From JBIYSM02 sp044759095 (lineage in GTDB: Bacteria > Bacillota > Bacilli > Brevibacillales > Brevibacillaceae): a stretch of 55,157 nt of DNA. The notes beneath the pieces were generated by a model. The model was not told the DNA's origin and did no database searches. It saw only the letters and a program-made list of their open reading frames with translations. Below, piece by piece: positions 7,020-14,406 of the stretch. Numbering within the stretch: position 1 is the first letter of the stretch; each line of letters opens with the position of its first letter. Position numbers and translations under genes: made by a program. The stretch lies in contig NZ_JBIYSM020000030.1 of assembly GCF_044759095.2 (NCBI RefSeq), positions 1-55,157 on the forward strand, written 5' to 3'.

Positions 7020-8024
7020 TTACTTCTTGTCGTCGTCTTGACTTGGTTTTGGTTTGTCCCCGGTATTGCCGAAGGCCTGGCGCATTTGAGTATCCGCACT
7101 GATGTTCTGCAGGTTGTAGTAGTCCATCGCGCCGAGATTGCCGCTGCGCAGCGCTTCGGCAAGAGCGAGCGGCACTTGCGCTTCCGCTTCGACAACTTTC
7201 GCCCTCATCTCCTGCACCCTTGCCTTCATTTCCTGCTCCTGCGCCACTGCCATCGCACGGCGCTCTTCCGCTTTCGCCTGGGCGATGCGTTTATCCGCTT
7301 CCGCCTGATCGGTCTGCAGCTGCGCTCCGATGTTTTTCCCCACATCCACATCAGCGATGTCGATCGAGAGGATTTCAAATGCGGTTCCGGCGTCCAATCC
7401 TTTGTTCAACACGGTTTGCGAGATGCGGTCAGGGTTTTCCAGCACATCTTTGTGACTGTCGGAAGAACCGATTGTCGACACGATTCCTTCGCCAACCCGG
7501 GCAATAATCGTTTCCTCACCGGCACCGCCAACCAGACGGTCAATGTTCGCGCGAACCGTTACTTTTGCTTTTGCCCGCACCTCGATGCCGTCTTTTGCCA
7601 TCGCTGCGACGATCGGCGTCTCGATTACCTTGGGGTTGACGCTCATCTGTACCGCTTCCAAAACATCGCGACCGGCCAAATCAATCGCAGCAGCGCGTTC
7701 GAAGCCAAGCGGAATATCCGCGCGCTGTGCAGCGACAAGAGCGTCCACGACACGATCCACGTTGCCGCCGGCAAGGTAGTGGCTTTCCAATTGATTGGTA
7801 TCCAGCTCCAATCCAGCTTTGCGCGCCTTAATCAACGGATTGACGATCCGCGACGGGATGACCCGACGAAGACGCATGGCAACCAATGTAATGATCCCTA
7901 CGTGCACTCCGGAAGCCAGCGCCGAAATCCACAGCATGACCGGCACGAAGGAGAAAAAGACGGACAGGACGACAATTGCCACTGCAACCATAAAAATGAG
8001 AGGGATTAACCCGCTTTCCAGCAT
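7020..8024 (-). CDS. floA: flotillin-like protein FloA
   Basis: FloA is a bacterial flotillin that organises fluid membrane microdomains and supports cell-wall enzymes, secretion and signalling. The 334-residue product has an N-terminal membrane-inserting hydrophobic region (about 5-45). A PHB/SPFH-type domain follows (ARAKVTVRANIDRLVGGAGEETI region). The C-terminus is an alanine/glutamate-rich coiled coil (about 230-300, with repeated AEERRA, KARVQEMRAKVVEAEAQ). The ATG at 8024 has AAAGGAG 9 nt upstream. It lies 6 nt downstream of nfeD, as in B. subtilis yqeZ-yqfA. Confidence 0.96.
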   Translation of the reverse strand: MLESGLIPLIFMVAVAIVVLSVFFSFVPVMLWISALASGVHVGIITLVAMRLRRVIPSRIVNPLIKARKAGLELDTNQLESHYLAGGNVDRVVDALVAAQRADIPLGFERAAAIDLAGRDVLEAVQMSVNPKVIETPIVAAMAKDGIEVRAKAKVTVRANIDRLVGGAGEETIIARVGEGIVSTIGSSDSHKDVLENPDRISQTVLNKGLDAGTAFEILSIDIADVDVGKNIGAQLQTDQAEADKRIAQAKAEERRAMAVAQEQEMKARVQEMRAKVVEAEAQVPLALAEALRSGNLGAMDYYNLQNISADTQMRQAFGNTGDKPKPSQDDDKK

Positions 8025-8030
8025 GCGTAT

Positions 8031-9374
8031 CTACTCCTTTTGTTCTTGTTCTTGAACCACCACCCGCGAGCCCTCAACCTGTACAACGATGACAGGTGTT
8101 CCTGCCGCGATAAAGCCTCCTCCACTGACTGCGTCTACCCGTTTGCCGTCTATCTTGACGACGCCGGCGGGGCGAAGCGCAGTTAAAGCAATACCTGCCT
8201 TGTCGACCAGATCGCGCTGGTCCCTGACAGCGACGTAACCCGCTTCGTTTCGCTGGACGTCACCCAGAATAAACTTGCTCCACAGACCCCGCAGTCCGTA
8301 CCGCTTCACCAGCAGGAACGCGACGATCACCGTTACGACAAACGCGATGCCCAGAGAAGCAATTCCCTGCTGAGTATCGTAGGCCGCCATTACCAGCCCG
8401 CTTACCAGGCTGATAAAGCCGATACCGCCGACTATGCCGCCTGGCAGGAAGATTTCCAGAATCATCAGCAAGATTCCGATGATAAACAGTCCGATATGCA
8501 GCCAGTTCGCAAATCCAGCCACATAGTGCCCGAAGAAGTACAGCGCAAACGCACACAGGCCAACCGTACCGGCGATTCCGAAGCCAGGCATGAACAGCTC
8601 AACGACAATTCCCACCAGACCGATAATCAACAGGGAACTCATCACCACCGGACTGGTGACGAAGCGAGCCACCTTTTCGCCCATGGTCGGCTCGATCAGC
8701 GTAACGGCCTTGTCGTTTACACCCAGGTGCTGAAACAACTCCAGTTTTCCGGTGACAACCCGGTCGGCGTAACCCAGCTGTTTCGCCCGTTCTGCATCAA
8801 GCGACAAAATCGTTCCCTTGCTCTTCAAGCCGGGAAATTCCCTGTCGATCTCCACCATCGCCCTTGCCACGTCAGGGTTGCGGTTGTTCAGTTTTGCTGC
8901 GGCCGCCATTTTATCCGACCATGCTGATACGATTTTTATGCCGGCCGCGTTCCCTGCCAGATCAATCGGCGCTGCCGCTCCCATGCTGCTCCCAGGAGTC
9001 ATCACGATTTCATCTGCGTTCAAAGCAATATAAGTACCGGCAGAAAAGGCTTGATTGTCAATATAGGCGACGACCCTCATCGGTGATTGCCTGATCAGTT
9101 GACCGATATTGCTTGCAGCTTCCACTTCGCCTCCCGGCGTATCGATATCCAGGATGACGAGGGTCGCCCCTTGCTCTGCTGCTTCGGAAAAAGCCCGTTG
9201 CAGAAAGCTCTCCAATCCCCGCTCAATTCCCTGTTCAACAGGAACCCATACGGCTCGGGGTTCGGTTTGCGATAAAGCTATCGTCCCTGTGCACAGGTAA
9301 ACCAAACTCAACACCGTGAGTGCCGCGTAGGCCAGCAGTCGATGACTTCGCTTTCCCAGCCATGTCAGACTCAT
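8031..9374 (-). CDS. NfeD family membrane-bound serine protease (YqeZ type)
   Basis: NfeD proteins of this long type combine a ClpP-like serine protease domain, several membrane helices and a C-terminal OB-fold domain. They are functionally tied to flotillins. The 447-residue product has a signal-like N-terminus. The protease domain (about 45-220) contains LDIDTPGGEV and PGSSMGAAAPID, whose serine is the likely nucleophile. Four to five hydrophobic helices (about 235-365) and the OB-fold (VKIDGKRVDAVSGGGFIAAGTPVIVV) follow. ATG 9374 is preferred because GGGAGG lies 10 nt upstream; a GTG at 9383 is too close. It is the first gene of the sigma-W-type operon. Confidence 0.93.
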   Translation of the reverse strand: MSLTWLGKRSHRLLAYAALTVLSLVYLCTGTIALSQTEPRAVWVPVEQGIERGLESFLQRAFSEAAEQGATLVILDIDTPGGEVEAASNIGQLIRQSPMRVVAYIDNQAFSAGTYIALNADEIVMTPGSSMGAAAPIDLAGNAAGIKIVSAWSDKMAAAAKLNNRNPDVARAMVEIDREFPGLKSKGTILSLDAERAKQLGYADRVVTGKLELFQHLGVNDKAVTLIEPTMGEKVARFVTSPVVMSSLLIIGLVGIVVELFMPGFGIAGTVGLCAFALYFFGHYVAGFANWLHIGLFIIGILLMILEIFLPGGIVGGIGFISLVSGLVMAAYDTQQGIASLGIAFVVTVIVAFLLVKRYGLRGLWSKFILGDVQRNEAGYVAVRDQRDLVDKAGIALTALRPAGVVKIDGKRVDAVSGGGFIAAGTPVIVVQVEGSRVVVQEQEQKE

Positions 9375-9421
9375 CCTTTTCACACCTCCCTTCTACCATG
9401 CTCAACGAATAGCTACTATGG

Positions 9422-9449
9422 TATACGAGGAGGGAACGGGATCGTTTCA
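9422..9449 (-). promoter_or_regulatory. sigma-W type promoter of nfeD-floA
   Basis: On the minus strand TGAAAC (9449-9444) is separated by exactly 16 nt from CGTATA (9427-9422). This matches the known sigma-W consensus of B. subtilis, where the orthologous yqeZ operon is sigma-W dependent. It lies about 50 nt upstream of the nfeD start. Confidence 0.88.
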
Positions 9450-9508
9450 TTTTTTTAAAGCCCGTCCGGCCATCGCACGTTTAGAGGGCAGGGGCCGAAA
9501 CCAAAAAG

Positions 9509-9539
9509 AAAAACCCAATCATCATCTGACTGGGTTTTT
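9509..9539 (-). terminator. terminator of rpsU-yqeY
   Basis: AAAAACCCA (9509-9517) pairs with TGGGTTTTT (9531-9539) and the minus-strand product ends in a U-rich run. It separates the rpsU-yqeY unit from the sigma-W-type promoter of nfeD. Confidence 0.85.
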
Positions 9540-9571
9540 CCGGCCGTATCTATATGAGGTTAATCTCTCAA

Positions 9572-10018
9572 TTACGAAGGTAGTTCCTCAGATACAATTC
9601 GCTGCACGAGGCCGCCATCGGCTCTTCCTTTTACCTTCGGCATGATGGCGCCCATCACCTTGCCCATCTCTTTCTTGGAGGCGGCGCCTGTTGCGGCAAT
9701 CGCTTCCCGAACGATTTGACGAATCTCGTCTTCGCTCAATTGGGCCGGCAAATAGACGGTGAGCACATCGATTTCCTCGCGAGTTTTTTCGGCGAGGTCC
9801 TGACGACCTGCCTTTTCAAATTCCTGGAGGGAGTCACGGCGTTGTTTTAGCTCTCGGGTCAAGATGGTCAGCTCTTCGTCTTCAGACAAAGGTCTGCCTT
9901 TGCTGATCTCTTCGTTTTTCAGTGCAGCTTTCACCATGCGAATAACAGAGAGCTTAAGCGCAGCCTTGTCCTTCATCGCCTGCTTCATATCCTGATTGAG
10001 TCGCTCCATTACACTCAT
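9572..10018 (-). CDS. yqeY: GatB/YqeY domain-containing protein
   Basis: This 148-residue helical protein is similar in fold to the tail domain of the GatB subunit of tRNA amidotransferase. Its function is not settled; tRNA-related roles have been suggested for the family. Typical features are the N-terminal MSVMERLNQDMKQAMKDKA, the central RDSLQEFEKAGRQDLAEKTREEI and the C-terminal KKEMGKVMGAIMPKVKGRADG. It lies 17 nt downstream of rpsU, the conserved Bacillales arrangement, and shares its promoter. Confidence 0.95.
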   Translation of the reverse strand: MSVMERLNQDMKQAMKDKAALKLSVIRMVKAALKNEEISKGRPLSEDEELTILTRELKQRRDSLQEFEKAGRQDLAEKTREEIDVLTVYLPAQLSEDEIRQIVREAIAATGAASKKEMGKVMGAIMPKVKGRADGGLVQRIVSEELPS

Positions 10019-10035
10019 GATGAGCCCCCCGTATA

Positions 10036-10209
10036 TTAAAACTTGCGTTTACGAGCCGCTTCGGATTTTTTCTTGCGTTTCACGCTAGGCTTTTCAAAGT
10101 GGCGGCGTTTACGCAGTTCAGCCAATACCCCAGCTTTTGCGCTTTCACGCTTAAAGCGGCGAAGTGCGCTCTCCAAAGACTCGTTTTTCTTGACTCGAAT
10201 TTCTGCCAT
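10036..10209 (-). CDS. rpsU: 30S ribosomal protein S21
   Basis: This 57-residue, strongly basic small-subunit protein binds near the anti-Shine-Dalgarno region. The translated sequence begins MAEIRVKKNESLESALRRF and ends in a lysine/arginine-rich tail (KPSVKRKKKSEAARKRKF), which is diagnostic. It has a GGAGGGAGG-type ribosome-binding site and its own sigma-A promoter, and is followed by yqeY. The gene is below 60 residues and easily missed. Confidence 0.97.
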   Translation of the reverse strand: MAEIRVKKNESLESALRRFKRESAKAGVLAELRKRRHFEKPSVKRKKKSEAARKRKF

Positions 10210-10271
10210 CTGTCTTCCCTCCCTCCGCTAAAACCGTGGGACAACTGTATGACCACAGACTGTCACACTTC

Positions 10272-10301
10272 ATTATAGGACAGATAGGCAAAACAGGTCA
10301 A
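10272..10301 (-). promoter_or_regulatory. sigma-A promoter of rpsU-yqeY
   Basis: TTGACC (10301-10296) and TATAAT (10277-10272) are spaced by 18 nt on the minus strand, about 60 nt before the rpsU start codon. It is close to consensus. Confidence 0.85.
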
Positions 10302-10315
10302 CCTCGACACGAAAA

Positions 10316-10639
10316 TTATTCCTGGAAACCAGCCAGGAAGTGATAATGGATGTGGAAAACTTCCTGTCCGCCCTCTTTTCCGCAATTGTTAACCAGGCGG
10401 AAGCCTTTCAGATCCAGCTTTTTCGCCAGCTTTTGCGCTACGGTGTGGATGTGGCCGATCAACGGCAGATCCTCTTCCGTCACGTCCATTAGTGTAGGGA
10501 TCGGTTTGCGCGGGATGATCAAAAGATGGATCGGCGCCTTCGGAGCGATGTCGTGAATGACGATCACTAAATCGTCTTCGTACTCAAAACGGGCCGGGAT
10601 TTCTTTATCCATGATTCTGGTAAATATGCTTTTTTCCAT
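10316..10639 (-). CDS. HIT family nucleotide-binding protein
   Basis: Histidine-triad proteins hydrolyse or transfer nucleotides from substrates such as AMP-lysine. The bacterial HinT type is a dimeric cytoplasmic enzyme. The 107-residue product has the triad HIHYHF with H96, H98 and H100, the DIAPKAPIHLLIIPRKP core and the GFRLVNNCGKEGGQEV segment of the HinT branch. ATG 10639 is chosen because GAGGGAGG lies just upstream and because the protein then starts at the usual MEKSIFTRIMDKEIPA. It is divergent from murF. Confidence 0.93.
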   Translation of the reverse strand: MEKSIFTRIMDKEIPARFEYEDDLVIVIHDIAPKAPIHLLIIPRKPIPTLMDVTEEDLPLIGHIHTVAQKLAKKLDLKGFRLVNNCGKEGGQEVFHIHYHFLAGFQE

Positions 10640-10701
10640 ATAGGTACCTCCCTCTTGTAACGTGTGGTGCAAGTTCATATGTATTCGTGGATATCACTTT
10701 C

Positions 10702-10731
10702 ACTATAGCGAATAAAAACTCCTGCTTGCAA
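10702..10731 (-). promoter_or_regulatory. sigma-A promoter of the HIT gene
   Basis: TTGCAA (10731-10726) and TATAGT (10707-10702) are spaced by 18 nt on the minus strand, about 60 nt upstream of the ATG at 10639. Confidence 0.7.
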
Positions 10732-10816
10732 GAGCAGCCTTGGGAAAATTGCTTGCCGCCAAGGCAAGGCTCGTGATAGCATGACTTCGATACCATAGGA
10801 AAAAGGAGATATGGGC

Positions 10817-12193
10817 ATGAAACCGATCTCATTGGAACGGGCAGCCTCCATGGCTGAAGGACTGCTGCTCCAAGGGGAGCCTGCGAGTACCGTCGGCTCC
10901 GTTCACTTCGACACCCGCGAGCTGACACCTGGAGCTTTGTTTGTCGCGATTCAGGGAAAGGGGAGAGATGGACACGACTTTCTCCTGCAAGCGGCCGACA
11001 ACGGCGCTCGTGCGGCAATCATCTCCGATCAAACGAAGATCCCCCGGGATTTGCCTGCGGAATTCGGCTTGCTCCTGGTCAATGATACCCTTCGCGCATT
11101 TCAAAAACTGGCGGCGGCGTATCGCAGAGGCTTTTCCTTCCCGTTCGTCGCCGTGACGGGCAGCAACGGCAAGACGACCACCAAGGACATGATTGCCCAT
11201 CTGTTGGAAAGCAAGCTTCCTGTTTACAAGACATTTAAAAATCTCAACAACCACCTCGGCGTACCGTACTCCCTGCTGCAGCTGGATGATGCACATCAAG
11301 CCGCTGTTCTCGAGCTGGGCATGAATCACGCCGGGGAGATTGACCTGCTCGCTTCATTGGTACAGCCAAAGATCAGCGTGATTACCCACATTGGCGACGC
11401 ACACATGGAGTACTTCGGTAGCAGGGAAAAAATTGCCCTGGCCAAAGCGGAGCTTCTGCCGCACACCGATCCGGACGGGCTGGTTCTGCTTAATGGAGAC
11501 AACCCGTATCTTCGTCAGGTGGCCCACTTGTATCCGGGCACGATTCTCTACTACTCCGTCGAGGGGCCGGCCGATATCTGGGCGGAAAACATCAAAAGCG
11601 ACGAGCGCGGCACCCGCTTTGACGTACGCTTTTCCTCAGGAGAAGGTTTTTCCGTCTTCCTGCCGCTGTTCGGACAACACAACGTCCTGAATGCACTGCC
11701 TGCCATCGCGATTGCGCAGCGCTTTGGAATGGAACGTGAGGAGATTCAGTCCGCTCTGTCGACCGTGAGCCTGTCGGCGATGCGCTTCCAGGTCCTGAAC
11801 TCCGCTCGCGGCGCCGTTCTCATTAATGACGCGTACAACGCCAGCCCTTCTTCCATGGAAGCGGCAATCTCCACTTTTGCAGAGCTGTTCCCCGATCGAA
11901 GAAAAGTGCTTGTCTTGGCGGACATGTTTGAGTTGGGATCGGAGAGCGCATCCATGCACGCACAGGTAGGTGCGTTCGCCAATACCTATGTGGATCGATT
12001 TGCCCTCTTGATCTCCATCGGAGAGCAATCCCGCTTCATCCATGAAGCGTATCACGGGGAAAAGTGCCACTTTGCTGCCAAGGAGGAGGCTCTGAAAACA
12101 CTTCAATCGCTCGATACGGCTGAGCATGCCATTCTGTTTAAAGGTTCACGCGGGATGAAGCTGGAGACGCTGATTCAAGAGCTGCTGGTTTGA
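10817..12193 (+). CDS. murF: UDP-N-acetylmuramoyl-tripeptide--D-alanyl-D-alanine ligase
   Basis: MurF adds D-Ala-D-Ala to UDP-MurNAc-tripeptide, the last cytoplasmic step of peptidoglycan precursor synthesis. The 458-residue product has the N-terminal substrate domain (FDTRELTPGALFVAIQG), the ATP-binding loop GSNGKTTT at 115-122 and the conserved ELGMNHAGEI and LINDAYNASPSSM motifs. ATG 10817 is preferred because AGGAG lies 8 nt upstream; the ATG at 10811 is too close. It converges on ddl across a bidirectional terminator, whereas in B. subtilis ddl, murF and cshA are in one direction. Confidence 0.97.
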   Translation: MKPISLERAASMAEGLLLQGEPASTVGSVHFDTRELTPGALFVAIQGKGRDGHDFLLQAADNGARAAIISDQTKIPRDLPAEFGLLLVNDTLRAFQKLAAAYRRGFSFPFVAVTGSNGKTTTKDMIAHLLESKLPVYKTFKNLNNHLGVPYSLLQLDDAHQAAVLELGMNHAGEIDLLASLVQPKISVITHIGDAHMEYFGSREKIALAKAELLPHTDPDGLVLLNGDNPYLRQVAHLYPGTILYYSVEGPADIWAENIKSDERGTRFDVRFSSGEGFSVFLPLFGQHNVLNALPAIAIAQRFGMEREEIQSALSTVSLSAMRFQVLNSARGAVLINDAYNASPSSMEAAISTFAELFPDRRKVLVLADMFELGSESASMHAQVGAFANTYVDRFALLISIGEQSRFIHEAYHGEKCHFAAKEEALKTLQSLDTAEHAILFKGSRGMKLETLIQELLV

Positions 12194-12212
12194 TAAAGGC
12201 TTTTTTATGATT

Positions 12213-12251
12213 GAAAAAATCCGCCACTCCTGGGGAGAGACGGATTTTTTC
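12213..12251. terminator. bidirectional terminator between murF and ddl
   Basis: GAAAAAATCCG (12213-12223) pairs with CGGATTTTTTC (12241-12251), giving a U-run in both directions. It lies 20 nt past the murF stop and 6 nt past the ddl stop. Confidence 0.9.
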
Positions 12252-12257
12252 GTTTTC

Positions 12258-13376
12258 TTATTCCAATTCTTCGGCCGCCACGATATTGCGTTGTTTATCG
12301 GCATGTCGATCCAGCGCAAGCTTCACGAGCCGGTCGATCAGTTCGCTGTAGCTGATGCCAGACGCCTGGAACAGCATCGGGTACATGCTGTACGGCGTAA
12401 AGCCAGGCATGGTGTTTACTTCGTTCATATACAGCTGGTCATTCTCTTCGTCCCAGAAAAAGTCAACCCTGGAAAGACCGGATGCGTCGAGCGCACGGTA
12501 AGCCTGTTTGGCCATCTCCACAATCTGCTGCTCTACGTGCTGGGGAATTTTGGCCGGGATTTGCAGTTCGGTGCCGGCGCCTTTGTACTTCGCTTCGTAA
12601 TCGTAAAATTCCTTCGCAGCGATGACTTCTCCGACGACGGAAGTGAGCAATTCCTCGTTGCCCAGCACACCGATTTCCAGTTCACGTGCTTTGACAAACT
12701 GCTCGATGATCAAGCGGCGATCGAATTTGGCTGCCAGGTTCATCGCTTCCAAAAGCTCAGCCCGGTTTTTTGCCTTGCTGATGCCTACGCTGGAACCCAT
12801 GTTGGCAGGCTTGACAAAGCATGGATAGCCCAATTCCTGCTCGATCCGCCGGACTACCTCCTCTTGATTCCGCTCCCATTGCGAGCGCAGCACGCCGATG
12901 TACTTCACCTGCGGCAATCCCGCTTGCGCAAAGACGTTTTTCATCATCCATTTGTCGAGACCGACAGCGGATGCCATGACACCTGCCCCTACATATGGCA
13001 GATTGGCCAGCTCCAGCAGCCCCTGAATGGTTCCGTCCTCGCCGTTCGGACCGTGCACCACCGGGAAAATTACGTCCACTTCCTCCCCGATCCCAAAAAC
13101 AGGGGAGGCTTTTTGCACCGGTACGATTTCACCCGCATGGGCCGGAGCACATTTGGACGTATTTCCTTCTGTCAAACGCAGTGTATCAATCCCTTTCAGC
13201 TTGCCGGTGATTGGCTGTCCTTTGATCCAGTTTCCGTCCAATTGTACGTAAAGCGGTATCAATTCATACTTGTCAGAGTCTACCGCGTTCATGATGGCCA
13301 TAGCGGTGCGCAGTGAAACTTCATGCTCAGAGGATTTTCCTCCGTAAATAATGCCAAGACGAATTTTCTCTCCCAT
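12258..13376 (-). CDS. ddl: D-alanine--D-alanine ligase
   Basis: Ddl joins two D-alanines using ATP, providing the MurF substrate. It is an ATP-grasp enzyme. The 372-residue product contains the N-terminal IIYGGKSSEHEVS, HGPNGEDGTIQG, the ATP-grasp segment CFVKPANMGSSVGI and the metal-binding MNEVNTMPGFTPYSMYP. ATG 13376 has AAAGGAG 11 nt upstream and gives the normal N-terminus. Although convergent with murF, the two remain neighbours, so the functional pairing is kept. Confidence 0.97.
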   Translation of the reverse strand: MGEKIRLGIIYGGKSSEHEVSLRTAMAIMNAVDSDKYELIPLYVQLDGNWIKGQPITGKLKGIDTLRLTEGNTSKCAPAHAGEIVPVQKASPVFGIGEEVDVIFPVVHGPNGEDGTIQGLLELANLPYVGAGVMASAVGLDKWMMKNVFAQAGLPQVKYIGVLRSQWERNQEEVVRRIEQELGYPCFVKPANMGSSVGISKAKNRAELLEAMNLAAKFDRRLIIEQFVKARELEIGVLGNEELLTSVVGEVIAAKEFYDYEAKYKGAGTELQIPAKIPQHVEQQIVEMAKQAYRALDASGLSRVDFFWDEENDQLYMNEVNTMPGFTPYSMYPMLFQASGISYSELIDRLVKLALDRHADKQRNIVAAEELE

Positions 13377-13617
13377 GAAAAAGCCTGCTCCTTTCCCTCT
13401 CTGCAGACACAAAGAGGCTACCAATTCCATTCATCCCTACTATGTTTATGCGCCGCGGAGCAATCTGCCCCATGGCGCCTGATCCCATCTCACAGCATAC
13501 ACAATGCATCCGCGGAAAACAAGGGACAGGAGTATCACCTACGCTAGTCGTTCACCATATCATACAAGTAACCGGAACGAACTCGGCACAGGCAATCATT
13601 GGCATGGGGGAATGTCC

Positions 13618-14073
13618 ATGAGAGATTACTTGCTTTTCTGCACGTACTGTTCATCCTACACACTGCTCCACAGCTATGACAAGGAGGACGGAACGTTCCT
13701 GGGCGAATATTCCCTGCTGCATAACGAATATACGCGAAACAGCACCGTCCTGAACAAGTTCTTGCTCGCCCATCTCGGCCATACCATCCGCACCCTTCCT
13801 TCCAAGACGGAGGAGTACCAGAACATTATATGCACGGCGTCTCACTTTCTGGAGGACGACATCGACAAGTATGTCGAAGAAAGCATGGCGCAGGCCAAAT
13901 ATCTGGAGCACGACCGGCGCAGGGAACGGGAAATCGGCAAGGTTCAAATGCACATCGTCGGACACCTGCTTCGGCATGAGCTGGAGATCCTTGTCCATAC
14001 GCGCAGCGGGACTCCGGCCGAGGGACAAGTCTTGCTGGGCAAAGAGCTGGGCATCAAGCGGCCCTCGAAGTGA
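13618..14073 (+). CDS. hypothetical protein with N-terminal CxxC
   Basis: This 151-residue product starts MRDYLLFCTYCSSYTLLHSYD, with C8-x2-C11, followed by a mostly helical charged region (EESMAQAKYLEHDRRREREIGK) and HIVGHLLRHELEIL. No signal peptide or membrane segment is seen, so it is probably cytoplasmic. I do not recognise a family. ATG 13618 follows GGGGGA at a suitable distance; an upstream in-frame extension has no ribosome-binding site. It stands between ddl and the repeat copy B, on the opposite strand from both neighbours. Confidence 0.7.
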   Translation: MRDYLLFCTYCSSYTLLHSYDKEDGTFLGEYSLLHNEYTRNSTVLNKFLLAHLGHTIRTLPSKTEEYQNIICTASHFLEDDIDKYVEESMAQAKYLEHDRRREREIGKVQMHIVGHLLRHELEILVHTRSGTPAEGQVLLGKELGIKRPSK

Positions 14074-14111
14074 TCCAACGAGTACTGTCCGATACACAGT
14101 TTGCGTAAAAA

Positions 14112-14356
14112 AAGCATCGATTGAAGCCCTCTCGGAGAAGCTGGTTCTTCGTTAGAGGAAACTTTTTATGCATTCCGGAAAGTTTATTTCAGGGCGCTTT
14201 CACACGGTGAAGCCCTTAAACTTTCCTACACGATAAGAAAACCCACCCGGCATTAGCTATTCTCACCCCACTCGGCGGTAGCTATCGCTGAGCCGAGTGG
14301 GATCCCTTTTCTCGCCGGGCGGGGCCCCGAACCCTTTTCAAATTACTGTATAGGAA
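14112..14356 (-). repeat. dispersed structured repeat, copy B (long block plus nested hairpins)
   Basis: This region fills most of a 330-nt gap without genes. 14112-14237 is a block 96% identical to 54874-54999. It holds two stem-loops: CCTCT..CGGAGAA with TTCTTCG..AGAGG (14128-14158), and GGAAAGTTTA with TAAACTTTCC (14177-14226), which contains an inner AGGGC/GCCCT stem. Two nested hairpins follow: outer CCCACCCGGC (14242-14251) with GCCGGGCGGG (14314-14323), inner CCCACTCGGC (14267-14276) with GCCGAGTGGG (14292-14301). GCCCCGAACCC ends the core; the usual tail is lost. It lies downstream of cshA. Confidence 0.85.
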
Positions 14357-14370
14357 AATGCATCGAATAA

Positions 14371-14396
14371 ACCTCGTCGGGCAATCCCAACGAGGT
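14371..14396 (-). terminator. terminator of cshA
   Basis: ACCTCGT (14371-14377) pairs with ACGAGGT (14390-14396), with an inner GGG/CCC. On the minus strand it is followed by UUUAUU. It lies 10 nt after the cshA stop and before repeat copy B. Confidence 0.7.
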
Positions 14397-14406
14397 CTCA
14401 TTGTTT

